A DNA stretch of 64,000 bases. It comes from Palleniella intestinalis (GTDB taxonomy: Bacteria; Bacteroidota; Bacteroidia; Bacteroidales; Bacteroidaceae). Positions within the stretch are counted from its first letter, which is position 1. Every line of letters starts with the position of its first letter. A program made the position numbers and the translations under genes. Shown piece after piece: positions 1-10,082 of this stretch. Location: assembly GCF_013166595.1 (NCBI RefSeq), contig NZ_JABKKG010000002.1, forward strand, positions 310,001 to 374,000, in the 5' to 3' direction. A model generated the notes under the pieces. It saw only the letters and a list, made by a program, of their open reading frames with translations. It was not told the origin of the DNA and did not search any database.

Positions 1-1865
1 GAAAACTTCTCGTACAGCAGGAACCTGACGCCAGCTCTTTCCCCAACGGAGGAATACGAAGCACTTTCGAGGCGCGTGGCTATTCGGCATGGGATCCGAC
101 ATCTCCTGTGTTCATCATCGATGACACACTGTGCATCCCGACAGTGTTCATCAGCTACAGTGGGGAGGCTCTCGACTACAAGGCTCCACTGCTCCGCGCA
201 CTCCATGCTGTGAACGTGGCGGCAACAGAAGTGTGCAGATACTTTGACCCTGAAGTGAAGAAAGTGACATCCAATCTCGGGTGGGAACAGGAATATTTCC
301 TTGTTGACGACAGCCTCTACTCTGCACGCCCTGACCTAATGCTGACAGGACGCACTCTCATGGGACACGACTCTGCCAAGAACCAGCAGATGGACGACCA
401 TTATTTCGGAACGATCCCTGACCGTGTGCAGGCTTTCATGAAAGACCTTGAGATACAGGCTCTGGAACTTGGCATTCCGTGCAAGACACGCCATAATGAG
501 GTCGCTCCAAACCAATTTGAGCTTGCTCCTATCTTCGAAGAGACAAATCTTGCGGTGGACCATAATATGCTGCTTATGTCACTCATGAAGAAGGTGGCAC
601 GCAAGCATGGCTTCCGCGCACTCCTCCACGAGAAACCTTTCGCCGGCATCAACGGCTCAGGAAAGCATAACAACTGGAGTCTGTCGACCGACACAGGCAC
701 ACTTCTCCACGCACCGGGGAAAACACCAGAACAGAATCTCCGCTTCGCAGTGTTCATCGTTGAGACACTCATGGGTGTCTACCGCCATAACGGACTGCTG
801 AAAGCGTCAATAATGTCTGCAACCAACGCTCACCGCCTTGGAGCAAACGAAGCACCTCCTGCCATCGTCAGCTCATTCCTCGGCACACAGGTGTCGGAAT
901 TCCTTGACCACATAGAGCGTGCTGACTCCGACCAGTTGTCATTGGCAGGGAAACAGGGCATGAAGATGGACATCCCTGAGATTCCGGAACTGCTTATCGA
1001 CCAGACTGACCGCAACCGCACATCTCCATTCGCCTTCACCGGCAACCGTTTCGAGTTCCGCGCCGTTGGCTCAGAGGCTAACTGTGCATCGGCAATGATT
1101 GCACTCAACTCTGCTGTGGCTGAAGCACTTGTGTCGTTCAAGAAACGTGTTGACGCACGCATTGATGAGATTGCCGATGACCCGAAATTCGCGGAAGGCA
1201 CAGGACATACCGCCAAGTTCCACGCTATCATCGACATCCTGCGCCAAGACATCACAGCCTGCAAGCCCATCCGTTTCAACGGCAACGGCTATTCCGATGA
1301 ATGGGTCGAGGAAGCCGGACGCCGCGGACTTGACACAGAGAAATCATGCCCACGAATCTTCGAGAACTATCTCAACAAGGAAAGTGTGGAAATGTTTGAA
1401 AGCCTTGGGGTCATGACACGCAAAGAGCTTGAGGCACGCAACGAAGTGAAATGGGAAACTTACACAAAGAAGATACAGATTGAGGCACGTGTGCTTGGCG
1501 ACCTGACAATGAACCACATCATCCCTGTCGCCACACGCTACCAAAGCCAGCTCCTCGTGAATGTAGAGAATATGAATTCAGTGTTCCCTATCGACAAGGC
1601 TGAGCGTCTCTCCGCACGCAACGTGAAAATCATCGAGGAAATCGCTGAACGCACCTCAACCATAGAACGCCAGGTGGAAGAGCTTGTCAACGCACGCAAA
1701 GTGGCTAACAAGATTGCCGATGAGCACGCAAAAGCGATTGCTTACCACGACACGGTGGCACCGAAGATGGAGGAGATACGCTACCAGATTGACAAACTCG
1801 AATTCATCGTCGACGATGCATGCTGGCCGCTCCCGAAATACCGCGAACTGCTGTTCATAAGATAA
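1..1865 (+). CDS. glnN: Glutamine synthetase type III, 3' part (runs in from the left edge)
   Basis: Makes glutamine from glutamate, ammonia and ATP in the cytoplasm; the type III (GlnN) form is typical of Bacteroidetes. The frame is open from the first bases of the window, reading QEPDASSFPNGG and ending at TAA 1863-1865. About 620 residues are visible of a family usually near 730, so only the N-terminus is missing. The GTG at 108 is therefore internal, not a start. The stretch RLGANEAPPAI is characteristic of GSIII, and the C-terminal helical region (IEEIAERTSTIERQVEEL) fits the family. A strong hairpin terminator follows at 1903. Identity is firm; regulation lies upstream, outside the window. 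Confidence 0.95.
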   Translation, partial: KLLVQQEPDASSFPNGGIRSTFEARGYSAWDPTSPVFIIDDTLCIPTVFISYSGEALDYKAPLLRALHAVNVAATEVCRYFDPEVKKVTSNLGWEQEYFLVDDSLYSARPDLMLTGRTLMGHDSAKNQQMDDHYFGTIPDRVQAFMKDLEIQALELGIPCKTRHNEVAPNQFELAPIFEETNLAVDHNMLLMSLMKKVARKHGFRALLHEKPFAGINGSGKHNNWSLSTDTGTLLHAPGKTPEQNLRFAVFIVETLMGVYRHNGLLKASIMSATNAHRLGANEAPPAIVSSFLGTQVSEFLDHIERADSDQLSLAGKQGMKMDIPEIPELLIDQTDRNRTSPFAFTGNRFEFRAVGSEANCASAMIALNSAVAEALVSFKKRVDARIDEIADDPKFAEGTGHTAKFHAIIDILRQDITACKPIRFNGNGYSDEWVEEAGRRGLDTEKSCPRIFENYLNKESVEMFESLGVMTRKELEARNEVKWETYTKKIQIEARVLGDLTMNHIIPVATRYQSQLLVNVENMNSVFPIDKAERLSARNVKIIEEIAERTSTIERQVEELVNARKVANKIADEHAKAIAYHDTVAPKMEEIRYQIDKLEFIVDDACWPLPKYRELLFIR

Positions 1866-1902
1866 CAGTATTGCAAAACACGGAGCAAAACAATTCCAAT
1901 CA

Positions 1903-1946
1903 ACCAAACAGAGGCTATCGCTTTTTGTCGATAGCCTCTGTTTGGT
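1903..1946 (+). terminator. Hairpin terminator after glnN
   Basis: A perfect 18-bp inverted repeat (1903-1920 with 1929-1946) with an 8-nt loop is followed by a T-rich stretch. It lies between the glnN stop and the 3' end of the convergent SIMPL gene, so it may serve both strands. Confidence 0.85.
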
Positions 1947-2058
1947 GTTTCTTTCAATCATACCTCACAGTGTCCACTCGTGGCTATAATTGATAATGCA
2001 CAAAATTACCTCATATACCACTTAATTTGCAAACTTCCTTGACTGCAAGCAACATCCG

Positions 2059-2766
2059 TCAATCTTCCAAAGTGTAGGTTACGGTTGTCACCACACGCAC
2101 TTTCTTTATGTAAGGAGTGTTTTGGTCACGGTCCTCTATGGAGAACTGTCCCTGCCCTGCTGTATGGATTTTGCCTATGGAGCTGTTGCTGTTCTCCGCA
2201 AACTGCTCTGCCGTAAGGCGCGCATTCTTTATGGCTTCCTGCATCATCTTAGGCTTCATCTGCTGGAATGCCACATATTCGTACTGCACAGCATTCTGGT
2301 AGCCGCCATCGACGATTGCCACACCTTGCTTCAGGAGTTCGCCCTGACGCGCCATGATGCCACGCACAAGTTTCACATTGTTTGATGTCACAGTGATAAC
2401 GGATGTGACATTGTAACGATAGCCGTTCAAGTTCGTACGGTACTGGTCGGCATTAAGGTCTATGACGACAGGGGCATTGACACTTATCTCGCTGTCCTTC
2501 ACACCGTTTTGCTTCAGGAATGCCGTGACTTTGTTTGTCGTGGCATTGATACGGCTGTAGAGTTCAGGCAGGTCGTTGCCCAGCTCCTTTGTCGGGATAG
2601 GCCATGTCACCTTGTCCGCCGCCACCTCTTTCTCGGCAAGCCCCTTGACTGTAACCGTCCTGTCTTTCTCAGCATAATTGTCGATACCCGCCTTGATTGA
2701 AAGGCCTAACACGACGATACTCACTGCGAGTATTGCCGACTGAATGATTCTTTCGTTCTTGCACAT
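2059..2766 (-). CDS. SIMPL domain-containing (DUF541) membrane-anchored periplasmic protein
   Basis: A 235-residue protein with one N-terminal membrane segment (about residues 5-25, IIQSAILAVSIVVLGLSIKA) followed by a SIMPL/DUF541 domain; VTVKGLAEKEVAADKVTW is typical of its start. The function of SIMPL proteins is poorly defined; they are exported and probably act in the periplasm. I chose the ATG at 2764-2766 because the upstream extension has no signal-like character, and a GGA-containing ribosome site plus a possible promoter (2794-2801) lie just before it. It stands alone, convergent with glnN. Confidence 0.85.
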   Translation of the reverse strand: MCKNERIIQSAILAVSIVVLGLSIKAGIDNYAEKDRTVTVKGLAEKEVAADKVTWPIPTKELGNDLPELYSRINATTNKVTAFLKQNGVKDSEISVNAPVVIDLNADQYRTNLNGYRYNVTSVITVTSNNVKLVRGIMARQGELLKQGVAIVDGGYQNAVQYEYVAFQQMKPKMMQEAIKNARLTAEQFAENSNSSIGKIHTAGQGQFSIEDRDQNTPYIKKVRVVTTVTYTLED

Positions 2767-2793
2767 AACGTTTCCTTTTTGGGTTAACTGCGG

Positions 2794-2801
2794 TAAAGGT
2801 A
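2794..2801 (-). promoter_or_regulatory. Possible -7 promoter element for the SIMPL gene
   Basis: TACCTTTA on the minus strand matches the Bacteroidetes TAnnTTTG box at 7 of 8 positions. No clear TTTG -33 box is seen at the right spacing, so support is modest. Confidence 0.35.
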
Positions 2802-2972
2802 ATATTATTTGCGCAATAAAATCAATCATCGGCTGATATTTTATTGTTTTTTCAGAATTTACTGTAATTATTGTAACTACTCTGCGGACATTTTTCCCTG
2901 CCACAGCACCGTGAAACAGTGCTTAAAACAAAAGTTCTAACTCCACTGAATATTTACTAATTATTTCCTTGT

Positions 2973-3356
2973 TCAGTAATGAATGTCACCTGTCATAACA
3001 TCCTCCTCTTCATCGTCTATCTGCGTATCATAGATTTCTGAAGGAAAGGTTATCTCATCCTCCGGGTCTTCAAGATATTCGTCGAGATTGTCATTGAAGA
3101 CATCGGCTTCGCTTGTACCGCCGGACAGTGCCTTATATACTCTATCCGAAGCCTCCGCATCATACTCCTTGTTCTCCGGCGCAGGAAAGGGCGATTGATC
3201 CGGCATGGAGGTATGGGGAACTGCATCCTTATCACGGTTTCCTTCACATGCTTTCAGGTTCGTCACATACAGATAAGCACAATATAAGCCCAAAATGACA
3301 CACAAAGCATACACAATTTTGTCTTCCGGTCTGTTTTTCATTCCGTTGTCGCTCAT
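2973..3356 (-). CDS. Small acidic single-pass membrane protein, unrecognised
   Basis: 127 residues. A hydrophobic segment at about residues 14-34 (VYALCVILGLYCAYLYVTNL) follows a short polar N-terminus. The remainder is strongly acidic and probably disordered, ending in clusters of Asp and Glu (DDEEEDVMTGD). I do not recognise a family and assign no function. It lies 206 bases upstream of the SIMPL gene on the same strand. A shared transcript is possible, but the SIMPL gene seems to have its own promoter. The reading frame is clean and has no better competing frame, which supports it as a real gene. Confidence 0.6.
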   Translation of the reverse strand: MSDNGMKNRPEDKIVYALCVILGLYCAYLYVTNLKACEGNRDKDAVPHTSMPDQSPFPAPENKEYDAEASDRVYKALSGGTSEADVFNDNLDEYLEDPEDEITFPSEIYDTQIDDEEEDVMTGDIHY

Positions 3357-3451
3357 AGTCTTATAGAATCAAAGATAATCAATGCCCCAAGGGGTGGCAT
3401 TCTGCAAAACAAAAAGCCGGCGGCAGGAGATTTCAAAGGCATACATATAAA

Positions 3452-3493
3452 ACAACAAACAGGATAGGCTGTAAAGTCTATCCTGTTTGTTGT
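3452..3493 (-). terminator. Terminator of the tRNA-Arg transcript
   Basis: A perfect 15-bp inverted repeat (3452-3466 with 3479-3493) is followed on the minus strand by TTTTAT. Its upper arm includes the discriminator base of the adjacent tRNA, so the terminator directly abuts the mature 3' end. Confidence 0.8.
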
Positions 3494-3566
3494 GACTCCT
3501 GCAGGATTCAAACCTGCAACCTTCTGATCCGTAGTCAGATGCTCTATTCAGTTGAGCTAAGGAGCC
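3493..3566 (-). tRNA. tRNA-Arg (anticodon ACG), copy 2 of the pair
   Basis: A 74-nt cloverleaf: acceptor GGCTCCT pairs with AGGAGTC (one G-U), discriminator A, anticodon stem TCTGA/TCAGA enclosing the loop CTACGGA, and a T-arm GCAGG-TTTGAAT-CCTGC. Anticodon ACG, normally modified to ICG, reads CGU/CGC/CGA arginine codons. CCA is not encoded. It is identical to the copy at 3598-3671 and is the promoter-distal one. Confidence 0.95.
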
Positions 3567-3597
3567 ATCGCTTTGGCTTTGATTCTCTTTGCTTTTG

Positions 3598-3671
3598 TGA
3601 CTCCTGCAGGATTCAAACCTGCAACCTTCTGATCCGTAGTCAGATGCTCTATTCAGTTGAGCTAAGGAGCC
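3598..3671 (-). tRNA. tRNA-Arg (anticodon ACG), copy 1 of the pair
   Basis: Same 74-nt cloverleaf and ACG anticodon as 3493-3566; the two copies are 31 nt apart in tandem. A consensus promoter lies 32 bases upstream, so both are probably cut from one precursor. Confidence 0.95.
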
Positions 3672-3702
3672 ATAACCAAGCATTGTTTCTCAAATGCGGA
3701 TG

Positions 3703-3734
3703 CAAAGGTACTGACTTTTTCTGAATCTCGCAAG
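3703..3734 (-). promoter_or_regulatory. Promoter of the tRNA-Arg pair
   Basis: TACCTTTG at 3703-3710 is a perfect Bacteroidetes -7 box. CTTG at 3731-3734 is a one-mismatch -33 box, 20 bases away. Confidence 0.75.
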
Positions 3735-3805
3735 TATTAATGGGTATTTTCTGAACTTTCCCATGAATAGTTTGATTTACATCAAAACAAATACAATAAA
3801 AAACA

Positions 3806-3836
3806 TCCCCGCCGGCATTATAAGTGCCGACGGGGA
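3806..3836 (-). terminator. Terminator of the glycogen operon
   Basis: A 12-bp stem with one mismatch (TCCCCG...CGGGGA) is followed on the minus strand by TGTTTTTTATTG. It lies 42 bases after the phosphorylase stop codon. Confidence 0.8.
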
Positions 3837-3878
3837 CATTAAGATTCTTATCAGACCGAAGTCTGCATCTGCATGGAT

Positions 3879-6440
3879 TTAGCCAATCCACTTGATGTAT
3901 GCGAAATCGCAACGGTGTGGGAGCATGTCGTTCTTAGGGTACATACGAACTGCTGTCTTGTAAGCACCAGCCTGTGAAGGTGTGTAGTGAGCCTCGAATG
4001 TGTAGAGGTTGCCTTCTACCTTTGTCACCTCGAATGGTATGATGCGCTTGATTTCGCGGTCAGTGTCAGACATGTCGTTGTTCAGGACAACAAGCTCTAC
4101 GCCCACTGCATCATTGAGTCCCTGCTCGTCGATGACGAACTTGAGATTGAATTCCTTGCCTGTAGCAACACCCTCGTTGAGGTTTGATTCGGTGGAAACA
4201 ACACAGATGCTGTCCCAACGCTGTGCCACGGTCTCCTTCCATGATGCGAGTTCCTTGGCAACCTTGTTGTCGTCCTTTGAGAGCTCGGCGAAACGCTGTG
4301 CCTGCTTTGTGTAGAAGCGGTCATAGTAGTCGTCAAGCTGACGCTTCATTGTGTAGTGAGGAGCGATTGTAGCGATAGAGTTCTTGACAACCTGCATCCA
4401 GCCTGCAGAGATGCCCTTCTCGTCCTTGTTGTAGTAGAGAGGTACAATCTCGTTCTCAAGCATGTTATAGATTGTTGCAGCGTCAAGCTGATCCTGATAG
4501 CCCTGGTTCTGGTATGTGCGCTTCTCAGGAAGAGCCCATCCTGCACCCTCGCGGTAGCCTTCCACCCACCATCCGTCAAGGACGGAGAGGTTGACAACAC
4601 CGTTCATCTCAGCCTTCTCGCCTGATGTTCCGGATGCCTCGAGAGGACGTGTAGGAGTGTTCATCCAGATGTCGCATCCTGAAACAAGGCGGCGTGCGAG
4701 CTGCTGGTCGTAGTCCTCGAGGAAGATAATCTTGCCGAGGAACTCAGGACGCTGTGAAATCTCGTAGATGCGCTTGATAAGTCCCTGACCGCCACCGTCA
4801 GCCGGGTGAGCCTTTCCTGCGAAGAGGAATGTCACAGGGTGCTCCGGATTGTTGACAATCTTAGAGAGACGCTCAAGGTCTGTGAACAGGAGGTGAGCAC
4901 GCTTGTAGGTTGCGAAGCGGCGGCAGAAACCGATTGTCAGACCGTTAGGGTTGATTTTGTTGAGGAGTGAGACAACGCGTGCAGGGTCGCCCTGATTGCG
5001 GAGCCATACGTCCTTGAACTTAATCTTGATGTAGTCAGCGAGCTTGTTCTTCAGCTCCATACGTGTTGCCCAGAGTTCCTCGTCAGGGCAGTTGTAGATG
5101 CCGTGCCAGATAGACTCGTTGGACTGGTCACAGAGATGGTTCTTGTCGAAGTACTTAGCGTAAATCTTGCGCATCTCTGTAGCACACCATGTAGGGAAGT
5201 GCACACCGTTGGTAACGTAGCCGATGTGGTTCTCCTCAGGCCAGTAGCCTGCCCATGTAGGAGCGAACATCTTCTGTGACACCCATCCGTGGAGCTTTGA
5301 CACACCGTTTGACTCCTGGCATGTGTTGAGTGCGAATGTTGACATTGAGAACTTCTCATTGTGGTCGTCAGGATTTGTGCGTCCCATGCCGATGAATTCG
5401 TCCCAAGAAATGCCAAGCTGCTGTGGGTAGCCGCTCATGTACTTGCCGAAGAGGTCCTTGTCAAAATAGTCGTGGCCTGCAGGAACCGGAGTGTGGCATG
5501 TGTAGAGACCTGAAGCGCGCACAAGCTCTATTGCCTGGTTGAATGTGAGTCCCTCGTGGATATAGTCGATAAGGCGCTGGAGGTTGCAGAGTGCTGCATG
5601 TCCCTCGTTGCAGTGGTAGATGTCCTTCTTGATGCCGAGCTTCTTCAGTGTCAGCATACCGCCGATACCGAGGAGTATCTCCTGCTTCAGACGGTTCTCC
5701 CAGTCGCCACCGTAGAGTGCGTGAGTGATAGGGCGGTCGAACTCTGAGTTCATCTCATTGTCAGTGTCAAGGAGATAGAGTTTCACACGTCCTACGTTTG
5801 CTGTCCACACAGAAGCGTGAACCATGTAGTTCATGTAAGGAACGTCGACAATGAGAGGCTCACCTGTTGCAGGGTCGAGAGTGCGCACTACAGGGAGAGA
5901 GTTGAAGTTCTGTGCATCGTAGTTTGCAATCTGGTCACCCTCCATAGAGATTGACTGCTTGAAATAGCCGTAACGATAAAGGAAACCGACAGCGCACATG
6001 TCAACGTTAGAGTCGGAAGCCTCCTTGACATAGTCACCGGCAAGCATACCGAGACCGCCGGAGTAAATCTTGAGTACCTGTGAGATGCCATACTCCATGC
6101 AGAAATAAGCAACAGAAGGGCGGCTGCTGTCAACAGGCTGTGCCATATACTCTTGGAAGAGTTTGTTGACATTCTGCACCTTCTTCATGATTTCCTTATC
6201 CTTGGCACATTCTTCCTTACGCTCATAAGGGAGTTTCTCAAGGAGGGCTACAGGGTTCTCGCCTACCTTCTCAAAGAGGTCGCGGTCAAGTGCGCGCCAC
6301 AAGTCGCGAGCCTCATAGTTCCATGACCACCAGAGATTGTGTGCAATCTCGTCAAGACATTCAAGCTCCTGAGGGAGTGTTGACTTGATAGCCAGCTCCT
6401 TCCATATCGGGGCATTTACATAATTGGTTTTGATTTTCAT
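3879..6440 (-). CDS. glgP: Glycogen/alpha-glucan phosphorylase (GT35)
   Basis: 853 residues. It releases glucose 1-phosphate from the non-reducing ends of glycogen using phosphate and pyridoxal phosphate. The N-terminus ([20 protein letters not shown]) is typical of the bacterial alpha-glucan phosphorylase branch. [14 protein letters not shown] near residue 605 matches the PLP-lysine region, and the glycogen-handling core [17 protein letters not shown] is also visible. The C-terminal domain after about residue 740 fits the long Bacteroidetes form. It starts 17 bases after the glycogen synthase stop, so synthesis and breakdown enzymes share one transcript that ends at the hairpin near 3820. 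Symbol by family; the exact paralogue name is less certain. Confidence 0.93.
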   Translation of the reverse strand: MKIKTNYVNAPIWKELAIKSTLPQELECLDEIAHNLWWSWNYEARDLWRALDRDLFEKVGENPVALLEKLPYERKEECAKDKEIMKKVQNVNKLFQEYMAQPVDSSRPSVAYFCMEYGISQVLKIYSGGLGMLAGDYVKEASDSNVDMCAVGFLYRYGYFKQSISMEGDQIANYDAQNFNSLPVVRTLDPATGEPLIVDVPYMNYMVHASVWTANVGRVKLYLLDTDNEMNSEFDRPITHALYGGDWENRLKQEILLGIGGMLTLKKLGIKKDIYHCNEGHAALCNLQRLIDYIHEGLTFNQAIELVRASGLYTCHTPVPAGHDYFDKDLFGKYMSGYPQQLGISWDEFIGMGRTNPDDHNEKFSMSTFALNTCQESNGVSKLHGWVSQKMFAPTWAGYWPEENHIGYVTNGVHFPTWCATEMRKIYAKYFDKNHLCDQSNESIWHGIYNCPDEELWATRMELKNKLADYIKIKFKDVWLRNQGDPARVVSLLNKINPNGLTIGFCRRFATYKRAHLLFTDLERLSKIVNNPEHPVTFLFAGKAHPADGGGQGLIKRIYEISQRPEFLGKIIFLEDYDQQLARRLVSGCDIWMNTPTRPLEASGTSGEKAEMNGVVNLSVLDGWWVEGYREGAGWALPEKRTYQNQGYQDQLDAATIYNMLENEIVPLYYNKDEKGISAGWMQVVKNSIATIAPHYTMKRQLDDYYDRFYTKQAQRFAELSKDDNKVAKELASWKETVAQRWDSICVVSTESNLNEGVATGKEFNLKFVIDEQGLNDAVGVELVVLNNDMSDTDREIKRIIPFEVTKVEGNLYTFEAHYTPSQAGAYKTAVRMYPKNDMLPHRCDFAYIKWIG

Positions 6441-6457
6441 TGTTTGGTGTATTTGTT

Positions 6458-8110
6458 TTATCTTTTGTTAGCTTTGGTTAACGCTATGTCGTATGCAGTG
6501 CGATAGTATTCAATGAACTTACCCCAAAGTGCCTTCTTGGAAAGTTTGTCAGCGTTTGCTCTGACTTTCCGCACCTGAGCGGTAGACATTTTGGAGAACT
6601 TCACAACAGTTTCCTTTATCGCATCCGCAGTTTCGGAGTAATTGTAATCCGTGCGGTGTATTGTCTTCACTCCATCTTCAATTTCCGAATAAGCCCCCTT
6701 TATGGTGTTTGCCCACACACCGAAGCCTGCAAGGTCTGTGGTGATACATGGAATCTTGAAAGCTATCGATTCCAATGGAGTATAACCCCATGGTTCATAA
6801 TAAGAAGGATATACAGACAAGTCCTTACCTATGATGAGGTCATAATAAGGAATATTGAGTATGCCATCATTGCCGTCAAGATAGCATGGCACGAATATCA
6901 TAATAACCTTATTCTCCGGACTGTTCCACATGTTCAGATACTTCAGATTATTCATGATACTGTCACGATTCATCTCATGCAGCCAATGGGTTATTATCGG
7001 GAGTTCCAGCGGAGTGTCAAATGTTTCACCCGACACATAACGCTTCTGCAAATCCTCACGCGGACTGCCGAGCCATGTAGGAACCTCGATAAGGGCTATG
7101 ACATCCTTTTTGAGTCGCTTGTCACGAAGCAGACGGCTCATTGCCTCAAGGAACACATCAATACCTTTATTGCGGAACTCGTATCGCCCGCTTGTACCTA
7201 TAATAAGAGTGTCATCATTGAACTTACGTCCTACAAGACAGTTTGCAAGGCGGAGCATCTTCTTGCGTGCTTCCTTGCGCTTCCTGGTGAATTCAGCCCC
7301 TTTCGGCACGAAGTCATTCTCAAAGCCATTAGGTAGCACAACATCGACAGGCTTGCCTATGAGCTCATGGCATTCCGTGGCAGTGATGTCGGACACCGTC
7401 GTGAAAGCATCGGCATTGAATGCTGTCTGCTTCTCGATGGAATGCTTTGACTGAATGTTAAGTTCCTCAGCCATCTGGTCACCATTGTAGCACCAGAGAT
7501 AGTCATAAAGAGGCTTGTCATTACCGGCTATGGAGCGGCCGATGGATGTCGCATGTGTCGTCCATACTGTGCCCACCTTCGGAAGTTTGTCCTTAACATA
7601 TAGCATACCGAGACCTGTCATCCATTCATTGGCATGATAGATGACTTTCTGTGGTGCAAGATTAAGGTAGTAATATAGGTTCTCTACTACAAGACCTGCT
7701 GCATACGAGAACATGGAAGCCTCGTCATAATCTCCATAAGCATGGAGCGAGTCTACCTGATATTTCTCCCAAAGTGTAGCGTATATTTCATTTTTCCGCT
7801 CAAAATACGGCTTGAAATCAACAAGAACCGCAATAGGTTTTCCGGGGATATCCCAACGTCCCACTTTTACTTTCAGTCCTTCTGCATTAGCCTTCTTCTC
7901 CCAATTCTCAAGGAGCGAGCTGTCAGGTATGAAATACGGAGACTGCTTTTCTCCCCAGCAGTCCGGTCCGATAAAGATAAGACGGTCACGTATAATGTCA
8001 GTCAGTGTTTTAGCGCGTGTGGAAAGCACTGTATATATGCCTCCAACCTTATTGCAAACTTCCCAGCTTGACTCAAATATATAATCCGGGAACAACAGTT
8101 GTTTTTCCAT
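6458..8110 (-). CDS. Glycogen synthase, GT3 (animal/fungal-like) family
   Basis: 550 residues. It builds alpha-1,4-glucan from a nucleotide sugar in the cytoplasm. [20 protein letters not shown] at residues 13-32 is the GT3 signature that includes the sugar-nucleotide-binding [23 protein letters not shown] near residue 443 is the C-terminal catalytic motif. GT3 synthases are known from animals and fungi and also from Bacteroidetes, where they use UDP-glucose; GlgA of other bacteria is GT5, so I leave the symbol blank. It is the first gene of the operon with the phosphorylase and has a consensus promoter 45 bases upstream. Confidence 0.92.
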   Translation of the reverse strand: MEKQLLFPDYIFESSWEVCNKVGGIYTVLSTRAKTLTDIIRDRLIFIGPDCWGEKQSPYFIPDSSLLENWEKKANAEGLKVKVGRWDIPGKPIAVLVDFKPYFERKNEIYATLWEKYQVDSLHAYGDYDEASMFSYAAGLVVENLYYYLNLAPQKVIYHANEWMTGLGMLYVKDKLPKVGTVWTTHATSIGRSIAGNDKPLYDYLWCYNGDQMAEELNIQSKHSIEKQTAFNADAFTTVSDITATECHELIGKPVDVVLPNGFENDFVPKGAEFTRKRKEARKKMLRLANCLVGRKFNDDTLIIGTSGRYEFRNKGIDVFLEAMSRLLRDKRLKKDVIALIEVPTWLGSPREDLQKRYVSGETFDTPLELPIITHWLHEMNRDSIMNNLKYLNMWNSPENKVIMIFVPCYLDGNDGILNIPYYDLIIGKDLSVYPSYYEPWGYTPLESIAFKIPCITTDLAGFGVWANTIKGAYSEIEDGVKTIHRTDYNYSETADAIKETVVKFSKMSTAQVRKVRANADKLSKKALWGKFIEYYRTAYDIALTKANKR

Positions 8111-8154
8111 TATTTTGATATGAACTTGTATTCTCTACTAATATTTTTTCAATG

Positions 8155-8185
8155 CAAAGATAATGAAAAAATCCTTAAATGCAAA
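8155..8185 (-). promoter_or_regulatory. Promoter of the glycogen operon
   Basis: TATCTTTG (8155-8162) and TTTG (8182-8185) are separated by 19 bases: a full-consensus Bacteroidetes promoter. Confidence 0.85.
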
Positions 8186-8341
8186 CATTTCCATGTGGTT
8201 TTTGGATAATTCTTTCAGTATTCCAAGCGAAAATTGACATACATTAATGTTTGGCAACAGTTTTTTCCTACACTCAAACAATGAGTTTTATGAAAAAAAC
8301 AGTATAACAAAAATCACAAAGAATTCATAAAGACATGGCAA

Positions 8342-9169
8342 TCAATGTTTTCCCTGTTTTCGCTTGTTGTGGTCAAAATAGTATTGCCCTTTCTTTCCGG
8401 TGAATTTCCAGAAAGAGATAGCCTTCTCAGGGCAATAATGATAGCAAGCCATGCATGTCAGGCACTTCCCTGTATGAAGCCATTCGGGTCTGCCGCCGGT
8501 CATCGCCATGTTGCCTACCGGACAATGGCTCTTGCACTTGCCACAGCCTATGCACTTGCCGGCATCGACCTTGAAACGCTTGTCTGTCACAAGAAACCTG
8601 TAAAAGAATTTGCCAAGGACACGGCTATAGAAACGAGGCATAGAGCCTTTGTGGACAAGCATGCGGACAGAACGGTTCTCTGCCACTATATCCGCAAACT
8701 CAAGGACTGTGCTGCGCGCGTTCATCTTCTTCTCTGCCTCACGCACGTCCGTATCGACATCCATAAACGGCAGACCGACATAAGATTCCGGCATGATGAC
8801 AGAACAAGCGGAACGCACCTGCAGACCTTTGGCTGCAAGAGCCGTCTCCAGCTGTTCCCCATACTCACCGCAGCTGTCGCCGCAGGTGATAAGGAAATAG
8901 CAATAATGTGAAAGCGTTCCATTGTGCGCCCTCCCCTCATCAGCGGCCGGCACAACAAGATTCAACTTGGCAATAAAGTCCCGCACCAATGGCTGAAGAC
9001 GCCAGCCATGGACAGGCAGACAGAAGCCTATCCTTTCTCCGGCACGGAGACGATAAGAGCAGTCACCATTAATGGCATCGGGAATTGAGACAACTTTGTC
9101 ATTGGTCATCTGCGCCAGCAAATCTGCCGCCCAGCGTGTGTTTCCTGTGCAAGAGAGTGTGAATATCAT
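8342..9169 (-). CDS. EFR1-family ferredoxin-flavodoxin protein
   Basis: 275 residues. The N-terminal half is flavodoxin-like: FTLSCTGNTRWAAD at residues 3-16 is the FMN phosphate-binding loop. The C-terminal part carries two 4Fe-4S motifs, CIGCGKCKSHCP and CLTCMACYHYCP, near residues 207-250. This architecture is the EFR1 family of anaerobes, presumed to carry electrons between unknown partners in the cytoplasm. The next gene upstream on the same strand is a lipoprotein 30 bases away, which may be cotranscribed. No partner enzyme is visible nearby, so the substrate cannot be named. Confidence 0.87.
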   Translation of the reverse strand: MIFTLSCTGNTRWAADLLAQMTNDKVVSIPDAINGDCSYRLRAGERIGFCLPVHGWRLQPLVRDFIAKLNLVVPAADEGRAHNGTLSHYCYFLITCGDSCGEYGEQLETALAAKGLQVRSACSVIMPESYVGLPFMDVDTDVREAEKKMNARSTVLEFADIVAENRSVRMLVHKGSMPRFYSRVLGKFFYRFLVTDKRFKVDAGKCIGCGKCKSHCPVGNMAMTGGRPEWLHTGKCLTCMACYHYCPEKAISFWKFTGKKGQYYFDHNKRKQGKH

Positions 9170-9199
9170 TTGTGTATGGTGTTTATGATATGCCGACAG

Positions 9200-9613
9200 T
9201 TATTTTTTCGAACCGTCAGCATAGTCCTTCTGTGTGAATGTGAGATGCAGCAGCATCTTTCCCGGCGTTTGCTGCGAACGGCAGACATACTCAAAGGAAA
9301 AGCCTGCATCCTTATATGCCTTAAGACCGGCATTGGAACGCACCATCCTCAGCATGTTATCCGAAATCTCACTGCCGTTCTCAGAAATAAGTTCCGCATT
9401 GTCCAGCTTTCCGGTAAATGTCATGTAGGTGGAATAGGTTCTTGTTCCACTGTGGTACACAATACTGTCAGTGACGACATCATTCTGAGGAGGCGTGGGA
9501 CAATATTTCAATGTATATTCCCTTGCCTCTCGCTCTGCACGTTCCTCTATATTTTCCTGACAAGAGGAAAGGAACATACATGACACAACAAATATAATAC
9601 CTGATATTCTCAT
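9200..9613 (-). CDS. Small lipoprotein, unrecognised
   Basis: 137 residues. MRISGIIFVVSCMFLSSC is a lipoprotein signal with lipobox LSSC (Cys 18), so the protein is exported and lipidated. The mature part begins with a charged helix (ENIEERAEREAREY) and then a beta-rich domain with two further cysteines. No family is recognised. It lies between the TSCPD protein and the EFR1 gene, all on the minus strand with gaps of 46 and 30 bases, so the three may form one transcript. Confidence 0.7.
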   Translation of the reverse strand: MRISGIIFVVSCMFLSSCQENIEERAEREAREYTLKYCPTPPQNDVVTDSIVYHSGTRTYSTYMTFTGKLDNAELISENGSEISDNMLRMVRSNAGLKAYKDAGFSFEYVCRSQQTPGKMLLHLTFTQKDYADGSKK

Positions 9614-9659
9614 AACCTGTCAATCCCGGCCGGCCTCACCCGTCACCGGCAAACAAACA

Positions 9660-9908
9660 TTACAACATCTGCTTCAGTGCTTGTGCGAACTGGTCAGGAC
9701 AGCTTGTGGTCTTCATTCCACAAGTGATTCCTTCAAGTCGCTTGATGACATCTTCTGCCTTCATGCCGCGTACAAGTGAAGTGATGCCCTTCGTGTTGCC
9801 ATTGCAGCCACCCATAAACTCAACATTGTCAACTATTCCATCGTCAGTGAGAGTGACATTTATAAACTTGGCACAGGTTCCTTGTGTCTGAAATGATAAT
9901 GTTTTCAT
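9660..9908 (-). CDS. TSCPD domain-containing protein (TIGR03905 type)
   Basis: 82 residues. The whole protein is one TSCPD domain: LTDDGIVDNVEFMGGCNGN, a central GI..LVRGM and TSCPDQFAQAL at the C-terminus. This domain also forms the C-terminus of some ribonucleotide reductases; the standalone protein has no settled role, though conserved cysteines suggest metal binding or redox. I chose the ATG at 9906-9908 because AAAGGAGAAT sits just upstream and the domain begins at once. A longer frame to 10013 is open but unlike the family. Confidence 0.87.
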   Translation of the reverse strand: MKTLSFQTQGTCAKFINVTLTDDGIVDNVEFMGGCNGNTKGITSLVRGMKAEDVIKRLEGITCGMKTTSCPDQFAQALKQML

Positions 9909-10053
9909 ATTCTCCTTTATATGATTGCGTTTCGTGCGGCATGTCAGAAAACTCACATCACCACACTTTATTTTTCTACAAAGTCCTGACGTTTGCATAA
10001 GTGTTTCATGCAAACGCCAAGACCTGCGGTGGAATTATGTAATCTAAACAACG

Positions 10054-10071
10054 TGGAGCTATGACGCTCCA
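10054..10071 (-). terminator. Possible terminator after yebC
   Basis: A short TGGAGC/GCTCCA hairpin lies 12 bases past the yebC stop and is followed on the minus strand by CGTTGTTT. The stem is short, so support is limited. Confidence 0.35.
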
Positions 10072-10082
10072 TTCGCCGTTTC

